A DNA stretch of 54,937 bases, from assembly GCF_002735695.1 (NCBI RefSeq), contig NZ_PDZH01000011.1, positions 1 through 54,937 of the forward strand, given 5' to 3'. The translations under genes and the position numbers were made by a program. Below, piece after piece: positions 46,916 to 54,560 of this stretch (positions within the stretch are counted from its first letter, which is position 1; each line of letters begins with the position of its first letter). Below the pieces are notes generated by a model that was not told the DNA's origin, ran no database searches, and worked only from the letters and a program-made list of their open reading frames with translations. The stretch comes from Chitinimonas sp. BJB300. Lineage in GTDB: Bacteria; Pseudomonadota; Gammaproteobacteria; Burkholderiales; Chitinimonadaceae.

Positions 46916-48493
46916 ATGGACAAAATCCTCATCCTCGACTTCGGCTCGCAAGTCGCTCAACTTATCGCCCGTCGTGTTCGTGAAGCGCACGTTTACTGCG
47001 AACTGCACCCGTATGATATGCCATTGGCCGAGATCAAAGCCTTCAACCCAAAAGGTATTATCCTTTCTGGCGGGCCAAACTCGGTATACGAAAGTGACTA
47101 CCAGGCTGACGCCGGGTTGCTGGAACTGGGCGTACCGGTGCTGGGTATCTGTTACGGCATGCAATGGATGGCGCAGGCCTTGGGTGGCAAGGTTGAGGCA
47201 GGAGACAAACGTGAATTCGGTTATGCCGAGATTCGCGCCCGTGGCCACTCACAGCTTTTCAATGGCTTGCAGGATCGTACTAACGCCGAGGGGCATGGCC
47301 TCTTGGATGTATGGATGAGCCACGGCGACAAGGTTACCGCCATGCCTACGGGCTTTAGCGTGATAGCTGAAACACCTTCCTGCCCCATCGCGGCAGTCGC
47401 TGATGAAGTGCGTAAGTTCTACGCTGTGCAGTTCCATCCGGAAGTGACCCATACCAAGCGCGGCACAGACATGCTGCATCGATTTGTGTTGGGTATTGCT
47501 GGCGCTCAGCCCAGCTGGACGATGCCCAACTATATCGATGAAGCCGTAAAGAAAATTCGCGAGCAGGTCGGTGACGAAGAGGTGATCCTGGGCTTGTCGG
47601 GTGGTGTTGACTCCAGCGTGGCGGCAGCGCTGATTCACCGCGCTATTGGCGATAAACTCACCTGCGTATTTGTGGACCATGGCCTGTTGCGCTTACATGA
47701 AGGCGACATGGTGATGGACATGTTTGCCCGTGGTTTGGGCGTGAAGGTGATCCGCGTTGACGCAAGTAAGGAGTTCATGAGCCATCTGGCGGGGGTGACT
47801 GACCCAGAAGCCAAGCGCAAGATCATTGGCCGTGAATTCGTCGAAGTCTTTCAGCGAGAGTCCCAGAAACTGCCAAATGCTAAATGGCTAGCACAGGGCA
47901 CCATCTACCCCGATGTGATCGAGTCGGCGGGTTCCAAAACCAAGAAGGCGCATACCATCAAGAGCCACCACAATGTTGGCGGCCTGCCTGAGACCTTGAA
48001 CCTGAAGTTGCTGGAGCCATTGCGCGAACTGTTCAAGGATGAAGTTCGGGAGCTGGGTGTGGCGCTAGGTTTGGCGCACGAGATGGTCTACCGCCACCCC
48101 TTCCCCGGTCCGGGCTTGGGCGTACGTATTCTGGGCGAAGTAAGGGCAGAATATGCTAGCTTGCTGCAACGCGCTGATGCCATCTTTATCGAAGAGCTAC
48201 GCAATACAGTAGACGAGCATAGCGGCAAGACTTGGTACGACCTCACTAGTCAAGCCTTTGCTGTTTTCCTGCCGGTAAAGTCTGTGGGTGTGATGGGTGA
48301 CGGACGTACCTACGAATGGGTAGTTGCGCTACGTGCGGTTGTCACCAGTGACTTTATGACCGCCCACTGGGCCGAGCTGCCATATAGCTTGCTTGGTCGC
48401 TGCTCAAATCGGATTATCAATGAGGTACGTGGTATTAACCGCGTCGTCTACGATGTATCAGGTAAGCCACCAGCGACTATCGAGTGGGAATGA
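46916..48493 (+). CDS. guaA: GMP synthase (glutamine-hydrolysing)
   Basis: A 525-residue cytosolic enzyme converting XMP, ATP and glutamine to GMP. The N-terminal class I glutamine amidotransferase has nucleophile Cys79 in [10 protein letters not shown] and its His in [11 protein letters not shown]. The ATP-pyrophosphatase P-loop is [14 protein letters not shown], and the dimerisation tail includes [16 protein letters not shown], the invariant C-terminus. Full length. IMP dehydrogenase (guaB), its frequent neighbour, is not visible here. Confidence 0.97.
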   Translation: MDKILILDFGSQVAQLIARRVREAHVYCELHPYDMPLAEIKAFNPKGIILSGGPNSVYESDYQADAGLLELGVPVLGICYGMQWMAQALGGKVEAGDKREFGYAEIRARGHSQLFNGLQDRTNAEGHGLLDVWMSHGDKVTAMPTGFSVIAETPSCPIAAVADEVRKFYAVQFHPEVTHTKRGTDMLHRFVLGIAGAQPSWTMPNYIDEAVKKIREQVGDEEVILGLSGGVDSSVAAALIHRAIGDKLTCVFVDHGLLRLHEGDMVMDMFARGLGVKVIRVDASKEFMSHLAGVTDPEAKRKIIGREFVEVFQRESQKLPNAKWLAQGTIYPDVIESAGSKTKKAHTIKSHHNVGGLPETLNLKLLEPLRELFKDEVRELGVALGLAHEMVYRHPFPGPGLGVRILGEVRAEYASLLQRADAIFIEELRNTVDEHSGKTWYDLTSQAFAVFLPVKSVGVMGDGRTYEWVVALRAVVTSDFMTAHWAELPYSLLGRCSNRIINEVRGINRVVYDVSGKPPATIEWE

Positions 48494-48537
48494 AACAACG
48501 TTAGGTAAGTACTTGCAGTAAATGGCAAGAAAACTGA

Positions 48538-48568
48538 GAAAGGCCCTGATTTATCAGGGCTTTTCTAT
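48538..48568 (+). terminator. Rho-independent terminator of guaA
   Basis: GCCCTGAT/ATCAGGGC stem (48543-48550 with 48553-48560) followed by TTTTCT, about 50 bases after the stop. The remainder of 48,569-48,785 shows no gene. Confidence 0.9.
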
Positions 48569-48785
48569 TCCTGCCTGGCAATGCGTGGCAGTGGTTGGCG
48601 ACGGGATAACACCCCAGATGGCACGGGCAAGAAATCCGGATGGGTTGCACAACCCCGGAGCGGAAACTTTTGGACGCTGTTTAACCCAGAAATCTAGAAA
48701 GTTTTTGCACGCTGTTTTGTAATAAACCTGTGATTTCAGTAGCAGTTTGCAATTCCACGGCTGAATGAACGTTAACCTGAAGCCG

Positions 48786-49448
48786 TTAAGACTTGTTCGG
48801 GCGATAAAGCCAGCCAAAGACAACGGTAGCGGCAGTTGCACCACCCAGTTGAGCTGCAATGAACCCAAAGGTATCTGTAGGCCGAATACCAGCAAACGTG
48901 TTAGTTACTGATCGTGCAAGGGTGACGGTTGGATTGGCAAACGACGTGGAAGCGGTGAACCAGTAAGCGGCCGTGATGTAGGCGGCAACACCGAAGGGCG
49001 TGATTTTCGGGTGGTTGCGTGTGCAGCCGATGATGACGGCAAGGAGGCCAAAGGTAGCGACAAACTCACTCCACCATTGCGCTGCACCCGTCCTGATGTG
49101 CTGGGAGGCAAAGAAAAGTGGTTCGCCAAACATCAAATGTGCCGCGGCCACGCCAGCGAAGGCCCCGACGATTTGTACCATGACGTATGCAGGGACATCG
49201 CGCCAGCGGGTATTGCCAAGCCAAGCGTCTGAGAGGGTAACGACAGGATTGAAATGCGCCCCCGACAGCGGGCCGAAGGTCAGGATTAAGGCGATAAGGC
49301 CTGCTCCTGTAGCCAAGGCATTCGCGAGCAAAGCTAGACCAATATTGCCGCCCGCCAATCGTTCACCCATGATTCCGGAACCGACTACCGTTACCAGCAG
49401 AAAGGCTGTTCCGAGACCTTCCGCTACTACTCGACGACTGAGCGTCAT
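48786..49448 (-). CDS. Aquaporin of an arsenic operon (AqpS-like)
   Basis: A 220-residue six-helix major intrinsic protein. The two pore motifs read SGAHFNPVVTLSDAW (NPV for NPA) and SFANPTVTLARSV (NPT for NPA). It begins MTLSRRVVAEGLGTAFLLVT. Its ATG overlaps the arsC stop (ATGA). In rhizobial ars operons, an aquaporin (AqpS) takes the place of an arsenite pump and lets arsenite made by ArsC leave down its gradient. Here it appears intact while the three genes upstream of it are broken. Confidence 0.9.
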   Translation of the reverse strand: MTLSRRVVAEGLGTAFLLVTVVGSGIMGERLAGGNIGLALLANALATGAGLIALILTFGPLSGAHFNPVVTLSDAWLGNTRWRDVPAYVMVQIVGAFAGVAAAHLMFGEPLFFASQHIRTGAAQWWSEFVATFGLLAVIIGCTRNHPKITPFGVAAYITAAYWFTASTSFANPTVTLARSVTNTFAGIRPTDTFGFIAAQLGGATAATVVFGWLYRPNKS

Positions 49449-49945
49449 GAGGGCATATCCCCGATGATTTGCATCTCGCGCTTGATGGCTGCTTTATCGA
49501 ACTGGGGTAGAGGCAGATTCATCAACAACTGAACACGGCCTTTGATTTTGCGGAATACCTGATTGAAGGCTGCTCGCTTTACTTCTTCACTGCCTTCGAC
49601 GGCTGCTGGGTCTTCAAAGCCCCAATGCGCCGAAATTGGCTGGCCGGCCCACACAGGGCAGACTTCCCCCACTACGTTATCACAAACTGTGATTATGAAA
49701 TGCATTGGCGGTGCATCAGGCTGGGCGAATTCATCCCAACTCTTGCTGCGAAGTTTATCCGCCGTATAGCCCATCGAGACGATTTGCTCAATGGCGAAAG
49801 GGTTAACCTTGCCGGTCGGATAGCTACCCTCGCTTTAGGCCCGGAAGCGGCTGTTGCCCTTCGTGTTGATAAGGGCTTCAGCGATGATGCTACGCGACGA
49901 GTTGCCGGTACAGAGGACAAGGACATTATAAATATTTTCTGCCAT
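49445..49945 (-). pseudogene. arsC: Arsenate reductase (low-molecular-weight phosphatase type), in-frame TAA at codon 37
   Basis: The reading frame from ATG 49945 gives [20 protein letters not shown] (the P-loop CxGNSxRS with nucleophile Cys), then FRA, then TAA (49837-49835), then SEGSYPTGKVNPFAIEQI and on to 49445 without further lesion. Family sequences have an aromatic residue (usually Tyr) at the stop position (FRAYSAGSHP), so this is a one-base nonsense change. The C-terminal half retains ITVCDNVVGEVCPVW with its redox cysteines. Total length 166 codons as expected. It overlaps the aquaporin start. Confidence 0.85.
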
Positions 49946-49965
49946 TGGCTTTTCTCGATAGTGGA

Positions 49966-50457
49966 TCAGCAACAGGTTCCGGTCACCTTAAGTTTGCTGG
50001 TGGGTATGTAGCACGGTGATGTGCTTTCTGTCTTAGCCATGGGAATACAGCAACCAGATTCGGCAGAAGAACTTTCTTGATGGCTACCAAAGACAGGGAT
50101 AGTGTCCAGCGTATGGAAGGTTTCCCAAGCAATACCCTGCGGGTCGTTGATCCAATACTTGTCTGAATTCGCATAACAACATGCTGAATCGGTTTCTTCG
50201 GTCAAATTTGACGCTAGTCCTTGCAAGCGATGGTGCATTTCAGCCAGCTCATCAGCGGACTCAACCTGGATGCCAAGATGATTTAATCCAGTGGCCGCAC
50301 CCCGTTGAGAGATGGCAAAGTTCATACGAGGATCTTCTAGCATCCACTTCGCGTAATCGGATTTGCTGACGGTTGGTGCGGTTGCGAACATTGAAGTGTA
50401 GAAGTCGATGCTCTTGGTCAAGTTATCGACTTAGACATGCACGTGTAGGCGTTTCAT
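49966..50457 (-). pseudogene. arsI: ArsI/CadI-type C-As lyase, in-frame TAA at codon 9
   Basis: From ATG 50457, with AGAGAGG upstream, the frame reads MKRLHVHV, TAA (50433-50431), then VDNLTKSIDFYTSMF and continues to 49966. The family start is typically MKRLHVHVSVDNL, so TAA replaces a Ser codon (TCA to TAA). The rest is a well-conserved vicinal-oxygen-chelate dioxygenase: GLNHLGIQVES (His), ACCYANSDKYWINDPQGIAW and ETFHTL, with paired cysteines that bind trivalent organoarsenical. Reinitiation at the TTG at 50421 could give an N-truncated product without the first metal ligand. Confidence 0.85.
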
Positions 50458-50796
50458 GATGACCTCTCTTCTGTTTTGGCACAGGTTGGGTTACAGACAG
50501 ACGCGCAGGGATTGCCCCCGCAGCAGTTTTCACTAAGGAATGAGAGCAGCACATTCATCGTCTCAAAGTTGGCTGTGTAGATGACAAAGCGCCCTTCTTG
50601 GCGCGAAGTAGTCATGTCGGCATGTGTGAGTTCTTTCATGTGGAAAGAAATCGTAGAGGGGCAATCCCGGTTGCCCCAGCAATCTTTCCGGCAGATACGC
50701 CTTCAGGCCCGGCTTGTACCAAGACACGAAAGATTGCAAGACGAGAGTCTTGGGCGAGGGCTGCCAGTGCTGTAACAACGTCACTTGTTCCAATAT
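50454..50796 (-). pseudogene. arsR: ArsR-family arsenic-responsive repressor with two apparent frameshifts
   Basis: The protein can be followed as VVTALAALAQDSRLAIFRVL, GKIAGATGIAP, then STISFHMKELTHADMTTSRQ and RFVIYTANFETMNVLLSFL, but not in one frame. A base appears missing in the CCCC run at 50658-50661, and another near the start (50785-50790, AA where AAA would keep frame from a TTG). The C-terminal SENCCGGNPCASVC carries the thiols expected of an arsenic sensor. Its stop overlaps the arsI ATG (ATGA). This leaves the operon without an intact regulator. Confidence 0.75.
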
Positions 50797-50986
50797 TTTA
50801 ATGATAATAGAAATATGGAAACAATCGGGTGCCGAATAGAACAAGCGCGCGGTAGAGGGAGTGCTAGATTATGTGCATGTAGCGAAGTCAATTGATCTTT
50901 GCCAATGAATTTCTATTCTTATGCAGCCAGGAGGATGGCCTGTTTGAGGCCATTTAGCGCGTGACCATAATGAATAGGAAATGCAC

Positions 50987-52231
50987 ATGACAAAAATCAT
51001 CGACGATGTGAATACAGCAGCTGCCGCAGTGCTGGACCAAGCGACTGCTGCTGCAAATCAGACCACTTTTGCAGTGGGTGGTGTGATGGTCAATAACCAG
51101 ACTGGGGAAGTTATCTCTGCCATCCACAATAATGTGATCATCCCTTTAAGTAACAATGTCTCATTTACTTTCGACCCGACCGCGCATGGTGAACGCCAAT
51201 TGGTGTATTGGTATTACGCCAATAAAGAAGCACTGAAATTACCCGAGCCCAATCAGATTACAGTGATTACATCGCTTGATCCCTGTGCGATGTGTACCGG
51301 TGCACTACTAACGGCAGGGTTTAATGTCGGCGTGGTGGCAATTGATACTTATGCGGGTATTAATTGTGCGCAGAATTTCCAATTTGCGACCTTGCCCGCG
51401 AATTTGCGCACCAAGGCACAGAAAAACTTTGGTTACTATGCCTCTGGGGCGGCAAATTTCAAACCCCTGACCCGGTCTTATGTGGGTGGGCCCTCCGTTG
51501 CGTTTAAAAATGGCGTTGTCACACCTGCAAACCTCCGTGACTGCGGTACGGTGTTCACTCAGAGTGTTGATACGGTTCGTAACACCAGTAATTCCACGGG
51601 GCTGGCGCCTAGTCAAATGAGTAATCCGGCGGAATTGCCGTCTAACTCAGCGATTCTTCAGGCTTACCGAGCAATTTACAAAAAGGCGTTTACGATTAAA
51701 ATTGACAACCCACGCTTGCCTGATGCGCAGATATTGACTGAATTGAAAGCAGTGCTGGCTGATGCGCCAAACGCACGCAATGCAGTGGCATTCATTGATC
51801 CTTTTGGCAATCTGGTGTTGTGCATGGCTGATGCATTCAATACCAGCCCAGTGCATGCGGCGTTCATGAATGTAACTCAGGAGTATGCAAAGACACGTTG
51901 GGACCTTATGAATAAATACGCGCAGGCATCTACGACAGATAACCCCGCACTGTATTTAACGCACCCTAAATACGGCACCTTTGTTTATCTATATGCGCCG
52001 GATCCTGATGATTCAATAACCATCATGAGTTTGGGTGCTTACGGTTCGACGATGGAGGGGCCGATTCCCAATATGTTTCCGAGTAATCTACAGTTTTATT
52101 ATCCGCCACGTAATGGTGCCCAGTTCTCCGAATTGGTTCCTGTTGTGAATGAGCTTCCGCCGTTTTATACCCAAAACGTAAACATATCGTTAATGCAAGT
52201 ACCTGGCGTGACGCAGGCACCAACTAAATAA
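50987..52231 (+). CDS. Zinc-dependent nucleoside/nucleotide deaminase-like protein with extra C-terminal domain
   Basis: A 414-residue protein. The deaminase fold (residues ~15-150) has Zn ligands His67 in AHGER and Cys100/Cys103 in PCAMC, with Glu69 as proton shuttle. The usual HAE is HGE here. MTGALLTAGF-like text (CTGALLTAGFNVGVVAIDTY) fits the region after PCxxC. About 250 C-terminal residues (YRAIYKKAFTIKIDNPRLPD onward) match no family I recognise. The start at 50987 has AGGA 7 bases upstream (50981 is in frame). A small ATGGCC/GGCCAT hairpin precedes it (50935-50953). The substrate is unknown; no signal peptide. Confidence 0.78.
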   Translation: MTKIIDDVNTAAAAVLDQATAAANQTTFAVGGVMVNNQTGEVISAIHNNVIIPLSNNVSFTFDPTAHGERQLVYWYYANKEALKLPEPNQITVITSLDPCAMCTGALLTAGFNVGVVAIDTYAGINCAQNFQFATLPANLRTKAQKNFGYYASGAANFKPLTRSYVGGPSVAFKNGVVTPANLRDCGTVFTQSVDTVRNTSNSTGLAPSQMSNPAELPSNSAILQAYRAIYKKAFTIKIDNPRLPDAQILTELKAVLADAPNARNAVAFIDPFGNLVLCMADAFNTSPVHAAFMNVTQEYAKTRWDLMNKYAQASTTDNPALYLTHPKYGTFVYLYAPDPDDSITIMSLGAYGSTMEGPIPNMFPSNLQFYYPPRNGAQFSELVPVVNELPPFYTQNVNISLMQVPGVTQAPTK

Positions 52232-52245
52232 GCATCAGCCTTCAA

Positions 52246-52286
52246 AGTGCCAACAACTGCCGCATCATGCGACGGATGTTGGCACT
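52246..52286 (+). terminator. Long hairpin after the deaminase gene
   Basis: AGTGCCAACA (52246-52255) pairs perfectly with TGTTGGCACT (52277-52286), with a nested CGCAT/ATGCG inner stem. There is no T-run, so it may act as a Rho-type or stabilising hairpin. Confidence 0.5.
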
Positions 52287-52301
52287 GTGGCCCTGGCCTT
52301 A

Positions 52302-52443
52302 GAACCCTGTCTAAAGTCTGCTGCGCGTCGGCAATATGGCGTTGAAAACACCCGCGGAATGCGCATTTACGACTTGTAAACGTCACTGCCTCGGCTGTTT
52401 CCGCCTTCTCTTTGCCTTAGCTCGCGAGACTTTAGACAGGTTC
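52302..52443 (-). repeat. MITE-like repeat, copy G (142 bp)
   Basis: Reverse copy with perfect TTA duplications (52299-52301 and 52444-52446). On the minus strand the right duplication reads TAA and is the stop codon of the holin gene. Confidence 0.93.
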
Positions 52444-52749
52444 TTAGAGACGGGATGAAGGAGGGGATTTGTGCTGCCATCGCGGTCCACGGAATAAATC
52501 CGCTACATTGCCGCGTACAGCAAAGACGGCCAGGGTAAGAAACAGCACAGAGATGAACCCACTGACATCAAGCGCAACGTGTTCACCCAATACTAAGCGC
52601 ACAGGTACCGATGCGGTGGTAACAATGAGCAGATAGGCCAGCCAAGCCATATACGGACGGTGCAGACGACCTTTCCGGCGGAAAAACAATAGGCGTAAGG
52701 CGATCAAGCTGCACAGCGCGGCATAAATCCAATGGAAGTGGATTGTCAC
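52444..52749 (-). CDS. Phage holin-like protein (superfamily III/LydA-like)
   Basis: A 101-residue membrane protein with three hydrophobic helices: IYAALCSLIALRLLFF, MAWLAYLLIVTTASVPVRL and VSGFISVLFLTLAVFAV, and basic ends, as in three-helix holins of prophages. It uses GTG (52749), overlapping the stop of the upstream gene (GTGA). Its TAA stop is the MITE copy G target duplication. No endolysin is visible nearby, so the cassette is incomplete or remnant. Confidence 0.7.
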   Translation of the reverse strand: MTIHFHWIYAALCSLIALRLLFFRRKGRLHRPYMAWLAYLLIVTTASVPVRLVLGEHVALDVSGFISVLFLTLAVFAVRGNVADLFRGPRWQHKSPPSSRL

Positions 52750-53135
52750 TCTGTTCCCCCTTTCTGGCGTAGTTTGGCGAGCAACGCCATTGGATTGTTA
52801 GCCTGCCCAATTAGCCAGAGCAGCAGCTTGACCGATATGGCGGCAGTGATGAGGGCGCCCACACTTGGCGTGACGGTAATGTGCTCGGGCAGCAGCCACA
52901 CGAGTACGCTGGTGCCGGTGGATGCACTCGCTATTCCGGTGATGAAGGAAACCAAGAAGTAGCCAGCCTTGCACAGGTTGCTGATCTCCTTGGCGCTCAG
53001 CACGAACACGGCAGCGCCCGCAATAGCGCCCATGACGATGCCGGCATCCACACCAGGAAACAGGCTAACCAAGGTGGTGGTGGAAAGGCTGGTATTGGCT
53101 ACCGTGCCGGATGTTGGAGTAACAGGTTCAGCCAT
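52746..53135 (-). CDS. Putative phage holin (holin_8-like)
   Basis: A 129-residue protein starting MAEPVTPTSGTVANTSL. Hydrophobic segments are at GIVMGAIAGAAVFVLSAKEI, AGYFLVSFITGIASAS and ITAAISVKLLLWLIG, followed by a charged end (LAKLRQKGGTE). MAEP followed by GAxAGAxVFVxSAKE is a recurring prophage holin pattern. It overlaps the second holin gene by 4 bases. The long open frame upstream of MAEP looks non-coding. Confidence 0.7.
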   Translation of the reverse strand: MAEPVTPTSGTVANTSLSTTTLVSLFPGVDAGIVMGAIAGAAVFVLSAKEISNLCKAGYFLVSFITGIASASTGTSVLVWLLPEHITVTPSVGALITAAISVKLLLWLIGQANNPMALLAKLRQKGGTE

Positions 53136-53146
53136 ATCAGTTAGTC

Positions 53147-53380
53147 TCAAAATTGGAGAGGGGTTTGGGTTTGAGGAGGCAGCATACTGGACAAGGCCAC
53201 GGCGGCGCCAAGCGACAAGGTATGAGTTATCAGTACTGCTTCCACAACGACGGGTGTGCGGCCGTACCGGCGATAACAAATCCACTCCACGTTGTCGCTG
53301 TGTCGAGCGATAACGCACATCAAAGCAGCTTGATCAGAGTGCGCGACTTGTCCAATGAATTGCTTACTACTAGTTTGCAT
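53147..53380 (-). CDS. Small phage-associated hypothetical protein, 77 aa
   Basis: The frame from ATG 53380 begins MQTSSKQFIGQVAHSDQAAL and ends 12 bases before the holin start on the same strand, with a hydrophobic stretch near the end (TLSLGAAVALSSML). The open frame extends further upstream but overlaps the preceding gene. No family is recognised; assignment to the phage cassette is by position. Confidence 0.45.
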   Translation of the reverse strand: MQTSSKQFIGQVAHSDQAALMCVIARHSDNVEWICYRRYGRTPVVVEAVLITHTLSLGAAVALSSMLPPQTQTPLQF

Positions 53381-53411
53381 CACCGTATTTGTCCGTTTCG
53401 ACGAGGCTGCG

Positions 53412-53612
53412 CTAGATGGCGTTGTAGTTGTGCAGGCGCTGGGTCCAGGTAGGCTTGCGCGAGGTAATACGCTCCTCGGCAATACGTTGCAGGTAGATGC
53501 GTTCTCCGTTGATTTGCTCCGTGGGTACCGCGGCCAAGGTGCGAAGGCCCGGGCTCTTTTGCTGCTCTGACCACACAGCCAACCCCTCGTTCATATTAGC
53601 CAGTGCTTTCAC
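53412..53612 (-). CDS. Small phage-associated hypothetical protein, 66 aa
   Basis: A GTG-started frame (VKALANMNEGLAVWSEQQKS ... ERIYLQRIAEERITSRKPTW). It is predominantly helical and reads naturally, ending 31 bases before the next small gene. It resembles short proteins in prophage structural/lysis regions, but no named family is clear. It could be the 3' remnant of a longer phage gene. Confidence 0.4.
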   Translation of the reverse strand: MKALANMNEGLAVWSEQQKSPGLRTLAAVPTEQINGERIYLQRIAEERITSRKPTWTQRLHNYNAI

Positions 53613-53724
53613 TAGCGCATTGCGTCAGAACTGGTTCACGATCCTGCTGCGCAGGTGTGATCGGGACGCATAGGCTGCTGGAAAGCCCTCGCAAGGGGAG
53701 GCCGAACTGCTACGGCGATATGCG

Positions 53725-53838
53725 CCAGCAATACGATGTTGAAAGTACTCTCGGAATGCGCATTTACGACTTGTAAACGCCACTGCCTTGACTGTTTCCA
53801 CCTTGTCTTGCTTGGCGCGAAACACTTTTGACAGGCTC
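53725..53838 (-). repeat. Degenerate MITE-like repeat, copy H
   Basis: Contains the internal family signature (GGAATGCGCATTTACGACTT, then ACTGTTTCCACCTTGTCTTG) and an altered right end CTTTTGACAGGCTC. The left terminal repeat is unrecognisable or displaced (a weak match begins near 53627). Bases 53,839-54,093 hold no gene and are AT-rich towards the end, likely the promoter of the next gene. Confidence 0.75.
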
Positions 53839-54093
53839 GAAGTGGGGTTCAGTAACGGTACCGTCCCGTTTTTGCACTTTTCAGGCCTGATTATTTAATG
53901 ACGGAGTCCAATCATTGCGCCCCGCTTCTTATTCGGACGCGTTCGTGTCAGTCCAAATGTGCTGCTCAGCCAGTTAATGACAAATTATTATGTTTACGAA
54001 ACAATCACACATAACTATGTACTAATTCATTGCTGCACCAGCAGGCCTAATTACCCCATATTAGTTTCACTCAACATCACGCGAGAAACGATC

Positions 54094-54261
54094 ATGCAAA
54101 TACTTAGCGCCATGGAGATTCAACAAATTGCAGGCGAAATATGCACGACTACCTTGTCTCTATACCCACCTGACGATGCACTTCGCGGCACGACTAGAAG
54201 CGATATTCCTGCCGGGATTGCTTATGGTATTAATCGAAAAAGCGCGTTCATCGGTAATTAG
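54094..54261 (+). CDS. Small protein, 55 aa, with double-glycine-leader-like N-terminus
   Basis: MQILSAMEIQQIAGEICTTT begins like class II bacteriocin/microcin leaders (LS-x-E-(I/M)-Q-x-(I/V)-x-G), but the cleavage pair is Gly-Glu instead of Gly-Gly. A GAGAAA precedes the ATG. The remaining 40 residues (LYPPDDALRGTTRSDIPAGI) have no known match. AT-rich surroundings suggest acquisition. A second short gene follows in 32 bases. It may be a peptide precursor, a decayed one, or neither. Confidence 0.45.
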   Translation: MQILSAMEIQQIAGEICTTTLSLYPPDDALRGTTRSDIPAGIAYGINRKSAFIGN

Positions 54262-54293
54262 ACAAGTACGCGGATTAAATTGGGAAAACTACT

Positions 54294-54560
54294 GTGAAAG
54301 ACGACCATCTAGACGCATTGTTTCCGAAGAAGACCGCTTTCCTTAATGCTGACTTGATTATTTTAAGTCATCGCGACTTGAGAGACTTTGCTGAAACATT
54401 GGAACGAAACGACTTAATGACATTGCATGTTCAGAGCAGGGAAGATGGTTTATGGCAGGCTACCTTTGAGTTAGAAAGTGAAAGTGGTGATGAATCTTTC
54501 CATAAAATTATGGATGGCTTGCTGAATTGCATTGAAGGGCTGCCCATCAATCTCCGATAG
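54294..54560 (+). CDS. Hypothetical small acidic protein, 88 aa
   Basis: GTG start with GGGAAA 8 bases upstream. The sequence KDDHLDALFPKKTAFLNADL to ESFHKIMDGLLNCIEGLPIN is soluble and acidic. It forms a compact pair with the 55-residue gene in front and might be an immunity-like partner; that is only positional inference. No family is recognised. Confidence 0.55.
   Translation: MKDDHLDALFPKKTAFLNADLIILSHRDLRDFAETLERNDLMTLHVQSREDGLWQATFELESESGDESFHKIMDGLLNCIEGLPINLR

Noticed and set aside
48522-48722. Open frame of 66 codons after guaA
   Set aside because: It runs through the guaA terminator, has no ribosome-binding site and no recognisable protein features.
53153-53452. Plus-strand frames opposite the small phage-like genes
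   Set aside because: No start signals; minus-strand frames form a compact series with overlaps and more natural composition.
9384-53840. Possibility that the repeats form a CRISPR array or tRNA-like set
   Set aside because: Spacing is irregular over kilobases, units are ~140 bp with inverted ends and target duplications; neither CRISPR nor tRNA structure fits.
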